A stretch of DNA of 64,000 nucleotides from Bacillus sp. ISL-51 (GTDB lineage: Bacteria > Bacillota > Bacilli > Bacillales > Bacillaceae): the NCBI RefSeq assembly GCF_018613535.1, contig NZ_JAGGQB010000005.1, positions 1-64,000 on the forward strand, in the 5' to 3' direction. This document shows positions 60,324 to 64,000 of the stretch, piece by piece. The translations under genes were made by a program, and so were the position numbers. Under the pieces are notes generated by a model, which ran no database searches, had not been told where the DNA came from, and worked only from the letters and a program-made list of their open reading frames with translations. Within the stretch, counting starts at the first letter, position 1. Every line of letters begins with the position of its first letter.

Positions 60324-61475
60324 TTATGTGAGTATTGAATTGACGTATCCCCGGGTGTCTTTGTCCACTTCTTGAATATCCGCAAGACTCGGATGCTGAA
60401 TCACGCTGTGACGATGCAGTGCTTTTTCAATCAGGTCCTCAATAGCTAAAAACGAAATGTGTCCGGCCAGAAAAGCAGCAACGGCCTCTTCATTCGCCGC
60501 ATTTAAGACCGTCGGCATCGTTCCCCCTATTTTACCCGATTCAAAGGCAAATTGTAAGCAGCGGAACCTTTCAAAATCAGCTTTCGCAAAATGAAGGCTC
60601 CCGATCTCCCATAATTCAAGTCTTTTTGTTTCAGGGAGAGGCAGCCGGTCAGGATATGTCAGCGCGTATTGAATCGGCACTCTCATATCCGGATTGCCAA
60701 GCTGGGCAATGACACTTCTGTCGTGAAATTCAACCATCGAGTGAATGATGCTCTCCTTATGTAAAACAACGTCAATTTGTTCATACGGAATATCAAACAG
60801 CCAATGCGCCTCAATGACTTCAAGCCCTTTATTCATCATTGTAGCCGAATCAATCGTGATTTTTGCGCCCATCGACCAGTTTGGGTGATTCAGCGCATCT
60901 TCTATCGTCACTGATTCAAGCTCCTGCCGTGTCTTATCTCTGAAGCTTCCGCCGGATGCTGTAATAATCAGGCGTTCGATGTTTTTATTTTTCTCGCCTT
61001 GAAGCGCCTGAAAAATAGCGGAATGTTCGCTGTCAACCGGCAAGAGAGGCACACCGTATTGTTTTGCGTGTCCTTTCACTATATGCCCGGCAGTAACGAG
61101 AGTTTCCTTATTTGCAAGCGCGATTGTTTTTTTCTGTTCAATCGCTTTTAACGTCGGGATTAATCCGACGCTTCCGAGCAGCGCGTTGACAACGATATCC
61201 ACTTCATCCATGACTGCCGCTTCAATCAGGCCTTCTTCTCCGATACCGATTTGACATTCATGAGAAAAAGACGCTTCTTTCACTTTTTGATATGTATCCA
61301 TGTCGCCGACCGCTACAAATTTCGGCTGAAAGGTTTTGATTAACGGAATCGCCTTCTCGGCATTTTTGCCGAATGTCATTGAGACGAGACGAAATTGGTC
61401 TTGATGCATACGCAATACATCAAGCGTTTGCTCCCCTATTGATCCTGTTGCTCCTAAAAGACAAATATTCTTCAA
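60324..61475 (-). CDS. dxr: 1-deoxy-D-xylulose 5-phosphate reductoisomerase
   Basis: The second step of the MEP isoprenoid pathway, making 2-C-methylerythritol 4-phosphate. NADPH motif [15 protein letters not shown] opens the 383-residue protein; metal and substrate motifs [11 protein letters not shown] and ASGGSFRD follow. The product chain leads to the undecaprenyl carrier made by neighbouring uppS. TTG start after GGGAGTGG. Lies between cdsA and rasP. Confidence 0.98.
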   Translation of the reverse strand: MKNICLLGATGSIGEQTLDVLRMHQDQFRLVSMTFGKNAEKAIPLIKTFQPKFVAVGDMDTYQKVKEASFSHECQIGIGEEGLIEAAVMDEVDIVVNALLGSVGLIPTLKAIEQKKTIALANKETLVTAGHIVKGHAKQYGVPLLPVDSEHSAIFQALQGEKNKNIERLIITASGGSFRDKTRQELESVTIEDALNHPNWSMGAKITIDSATMMNKGLEVIEAHWLFDIPYEQIDVVLHKESIIHSMVEFHDRSVIAQLGNPDMRVPIQYALTYPDRLPLPETKRLELWEIGSLHFAKADFERFRCLQFAFESGKIGGTMPTVLNAANEEAVAAFLAGHISFLAIEDLIEKALHRHSVIQHPSLADIQEVDKDTRGYVNSILT

Positions 61476-61530
61476 AATGCCACTCCCATTCTATGCGTCC
61501 AGATCGATCTTATTTTCATATTAGCCTTTC

Positions 61531-62319
61531 TTATGAAAAAAGCGCAAGCAGAAAGTATAAGAACGGCATGACAAACAAAAAGCTGTCAAATCGATCTAAA
61601 ATACCGCCGTGCCCCGGCAGGATTTTCCCCGAATCCTTTACTTCATAATGCCGTTTGAGCGCTGATTCCACTAAATCCCCGATCTGTCCGAAAACAGACA
61701 AAACCAGCGTAATCAAAAGCAGAAGCGGATATGAAATCGGAAGACCTGCAAACAGCTGAAATACTGCTGTACATATGAGGGCGATAATAATGCCGCCGAG
61801 AAATCCTTCCACTGTTTTGTTAGGACTGATTTCAGGCCACAGCTTACGTTTCCCGAGCGATTTTCCGACGAAATATGCGCCGGAATCTGTCGACCATATG
61901 ACAACACAGGCATAAAAAATATATAAAAGCCCGCTTGTTTCAATGTTTCTGATTTCGATAAAATAATGAAAACATAACCCGATATAAATCGTCGCGAGGA
62001 CGATAAAACCGACCTCATCAAAGGTGAAGGTGTTTTTCACCAGCACGGTGTAACTGAGCAATATCAGTACAGCGAAAATCGTCACTTCAATTTTCGCATC
62101 AAAGAAATGATATTTGCCCGGCATTATAAACAGCCACAATAACAGCAGGCTGATCAGTCCCGGAAATGAAAAAAACCTGAGCTTTTTCATCCGCAAAAGC
62201 TCAAAAAGCGCTATACTTCCCATTGCGTAAACAAATACGGTGAACGGCAATCCTCCGAAAATAACTAAAAATAAAAATAGTGCCGCCGCCAGAACACCTG
62301 TTAACAATCTTTGTTTCAT
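61531..62319 (-). CDS. cdsA: phosphatidate cytidylyltransferase
   Basis: Makes CDP-diacylglycerol from phosphatidic acid and CTP, the substrate of PgsA. A polytopic protein with about eight helices. The family signature is SPNKTVEGFLGGI with the downstream FGQIGDLVESALKRHYEVKDSG and LPGHGGILDRFDS. An ATG three codons upstream sits on the ribosome site AGAGG, so ATG 62319 (262 aa) is preferred. It lies 12 bases after uppS. Confidence 0.97.
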   Translation of the reverse strand: MKQRLLTGVLAAALFLFLVIFGGLPFTVFVYAMGSIALFELLRMKKLRFFSFPGLISLLLLWLFIMPGKYHFFDAKIEVTIFAVLILLSYTVLVKNTFTFDEVGFIVLATIYIGLCFHYFIEIRNIETSGLLYIFYACVVIWSTDSGAYFVGKSLGKRKLWPEISPNKTVEGFLGGIIIALICTAVFQLFAGLPISYPLLLLITLVLSVFGQIGDLVESALKRHYEVKDSGKILPGHGGILDRFDSFLFVMPFLYFLLALFS

Positions 62320-62331
62320 TTCCACCATCCT

Positions 62332-63114
62332 CTAAATTCCGCCAAACCTCCGGCCCCGCTGTTGATATTCTCCCAATGCCTGTAAAAAGTGATTTTCTTT
62401 AAAGTCAGGCCACAAGACATCTGTAAAAACGAATTCGCTGTAAGCCACCTGCCAAAGCATAAAGTTGCTCAGCCTGATTTCTCCGCTCGTTCTGATAAGA
62501 AGCTCCGGATCCTGTATCGATTCAGTCATTAAATGATCGGAGAAAAGCGCTTCATCAATGTCTTCGATATTCAATGAGCCGTCTTTCACCCGCTCAGCGA
62601 GTGCTTTTGCAGCATTTACGATCTCTGTCCGTCCGCCGTAGTTCAAGGCAAAATTAAGAATCAGTCCGTCATTTTGTTCAGTATCTTTTACAGCCTTTTC
62701 TATCGCCTTGTACGTATGGGAAGGAAGCGCGGATTCATCCCCGATGATTTTCACCCGCACATTTTCCTCGATTAATTCAGGAAGATACGTGTTCAAAAAC
62801 TCTTCCGGAAGCTTCATCAAAAAGTCCACTTCCATTTTCGGACGTTTCCAGTTTTCCGTAGAAAAGGCATATAGAGTCAGAACTTTGACGCCCAGCTGGT
62901 TTGCAAGCTTCGTGACTCTTTTTACCACTTTCATTCCTTCATGATGTCCGGCAATTCGCGGAAGTGAGCGTTTTTTCGCCCAGCGTCCGTTCCCGTCCAT
63001 AATGATGGCAATGTGTGCGGGAATTTCACCCTTCAGTATGTCTTCTTTTGTATACCGTTCTAAGTTGGAAGCCGCATTCTGCTGATTCTTCCAATTTTTG
63101 AGTATGTTGAGCAT
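62332..63114 (-). CDS. uppS: undecaprenyl diphosphate synthase
   Basis: A cis-prenyltransferase making the C55 lipid carrier of wall synthesis. The catalytic aspartate is in IIMDGNGRWAKKRSLPRIAGHHEG, and the NFALNYGGRTEI, ELLIRTSGEIRLSNFMLWQVAYSEF and FTDVLWPDF motifs are complete. 260 residues, normal. GGAGGAATCTC precedes the ATG. It leads the uppS-cdsA-dxr-rasP group behind the frr terminator. Confidence 0.98.
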   Translation of the reverse strand: MLNILKNWKNQQNAASNLERYTKEDILKGEIPAHIAIIMDGNGRWAKKRSLPRIAGHHEGMKVVKRVTKLANQLGVKVLTLYAFSTENWKRPKMEVDFLMKLPEEFLNTYLPELIEENVRVKIIGDESALPSHTYKAIEKAVKDTEQNDGLILNFALNYGGRTEIVNAAKALAERVKDGSLNIEDIDEALFSDHLMTESIQDPELLIRTSGEIRLSNFMLWQVAYSEFVFTDVLWPDFKENHFLQALGEYQQRGRRFGGI

Positions 63115-63184
63115 GAGATTCCTCCGTCACCCAAAAAGGTTGCGTTGCTGATGATCAATGTTAATCAACAGTATTAACAAAAAA

Positions 63185-63207
63185 ACCCCCTGTAAACATG
63201 AGAGGGT
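63185..63207 (-). terminator. frr terminator
   Basis: ACCCCCT pairs with AGAGGGT with one wobble, 9-base loop, followed by seven T on the minus strand. It separates frr from the uppS group. Confidence 0.8.
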
Positions 63208-63240
63208 CTTTTCACATTATCTATTGTACAGAGTTTTTCA

Positions 63241-63798
63241 TTAAACTTCCATGATTTCTTTTTCTTTGTCTTTTGTAACACTGTCAATTTTTGACACATA
63301 CTCATCTGTCAGCTTTTGAACGTCTTCATTAGAAGCACGCAGCTCATCTTCAGTAATGTCACCGTTTTTCTCAAGTTTTTTGAGTTCATCGTTGCTGTCA
63401 CGGCGTACATTACGGACTGCCACTTTCGCTTCTTCCGCGTATTTTTTCACCACTTTGACAAGTTCTTTCCGTCTTTCTTCCGTCAAAGCAGGGATGGCGA
63501 TGCGGATGATTGTGCCGTCACTTGTAGGTGTTACGCCAAGATCCGCTTTTAAAATCGCTTTTTCAATATCGCCGATCGCTGTTTTATCATACGGTGTGAC
63601 AACCAGCATACGAGCTTCAGGCACATTGATGGAAGACAGCTGGTTTAAAGGTGTTTGGGCACCGTAGTATTCAACTGTTACTTTATCTAATAGAGACGGA
63701 TTGGCACGTCCCGCGCGGACTGACGCCAATTCACGAGAATAAGCGGCAACCGCTTTTTCCATACGTTCTTTCGTTTGTGTTAATACTTCGTTTGACAC
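63241..63798 (-). CDS. frr: ribosome recycling factor
   Basis: With EF-G it splits post-termination ribosomes. 185 residues with the two family segments: [30 protein letters not shown] and the long helix bundle ([33 protein letters not shown]). GTG start after AGGGGGAAATAAC at the pyrH end, one base past the pyrH stop. Part of the pyrH-frr pair. Confidence 0.98.
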   Translation of the reverse strand: MSNEVLTQTKERMEKAVAAYSRELASVRAGRANPSLLDKVTVEYYGAQTPLNQLSSINVPEARMLVVTPYDKTAIGDIEKAILKADLGVTPTSDGTIIRIAIPALTEERRKELVKVVKKYAEEAKVAVRNVRRDSNDELKKLEKNGDITEDELRASNEDVQKLTDEYVSKIDSVTKDKEKEIMEV

Positions 63799-63799
63799 G

Positions 63800-64000
63800 T
63801 TATTTCCCCCTCACGATCGTTCCGATTGATTCGCCGATTACGGCGCGCTTAATGTTTCCTTCTTCCATAATAGAAAAGACGATCAGCGGAATATCATTAT
63901 CCATACAGAGTGAAGAAGCTGTAGAATCCATGACTTCCAGCCCGTCTTTTAAAACATCGAGATAAGATAATGTTTCGTATTTTACTGCGGATTCATCTTT
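63800..64000 (-). CDS. pyrH: UMP kinase, C-terminal part (runs off the window)
   Basis: The last 66 codons of PyrH, which phosphorylates UMP to UDP as a hexamer. Visible are [30 protein letters not shown] and [16 protein letters not shown] before the TAA at 63800-63802. The N-terminal kinase motifs lie beyond the right edge. The frr neighbour directly downstream confirms the call. Confidence 0.95.
   Translation of the reverse strand, partial: KDESAVKYETLSYLDVLKDGLEVMDSTASSLCMDNDIPLIVFSIMEEGNIKRAVIGESIGTIVRGK

Overview
The window is a long, collinear stretch of core chromosome from a Bacillus of the subtilis group. Gene order (pyrH-frr-uppS-cdsA-dxr-rasP-proS-polC-rimP-nusA-infB-truB-rpsO-pnpA-spoVF-asd-dap-rnjB-spoIIIE-ymf-recA-rny-spoVS-cotE-mutSL, read leftward on the minus strand) and protein sequences match B. 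subtilis closely but not identically. Several proteins differ, no ymfE is seen between ymfD and ymfF, and the mutL flank differs from strain 168. A B. velezensis/amyloliquefaciens-type strain is the best guess. That species call is inference from memory, not a search.

Layout. Bases 1-4074 are an AT-rich accessory patch: a truncated IS3-type transposase end, two small unrecognised minus-strand genes, a secreted-protein gene broken by an 8-bp tandem duplication, a small helix-turn-helix (excisionase-like) gene, and a tyrosine integrase ending about 50 bp from the mutL stop codon. From 4075 to the right edge essentially every gene is on the minus strand, in operons separated by clear intrinsic terminators.

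Core functions, from the left. Mismatch repair (mutL, mutS), spore coat (cotE), RicA and MiaB, threonine catabolism (kbl, tdh), spoVS, ymdB and RNase Y (rny). Then pbpX, recA, cinA, pgsA, the cell-shape factor rodZ with the ymfF-ymfK cluster, the ymfD exporter and its GntR neighbour ymfC, and the DNA translocase spoIIIE. Next are tepA, RNase J2, the lysine/dipicolinate group (dapA, dapG, asd, spoVFB, spoVFA) and the mlpA/ylxY/pnpA/rpsO group. Then the translation block ribC-truB-rbfA-ylxP-infB-ylxQ-ylxR-nusA-rimP, the replicative polymerase polC, proS, and the envelope genes rasP, dxr, cdsA and uppS. The window ends with frr and the 3' end of pyrH.

Regulation is legible in many places: a LexA box and SigA promoter at recA, a SigX-type promoter at pbpX, a SigH-type promoter at spoVS, SigK-type promoters at spoVFA and cotE, a SigE-type -10 at cotE set among three copies of an inverted-repeat arm, and a hairpin-rich leader ahead of rimP-nusA that fits NusA autoregulation. 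I found no convincing wholly new multi-gene system. The most interesting items are the frameshifted secreted protein and integrase patch, the rimP-nusA leader, the cotE promoter repeats, and conserved proteins with altered or missing catalytic motifs (YlxY, YmfF, RNase J2).
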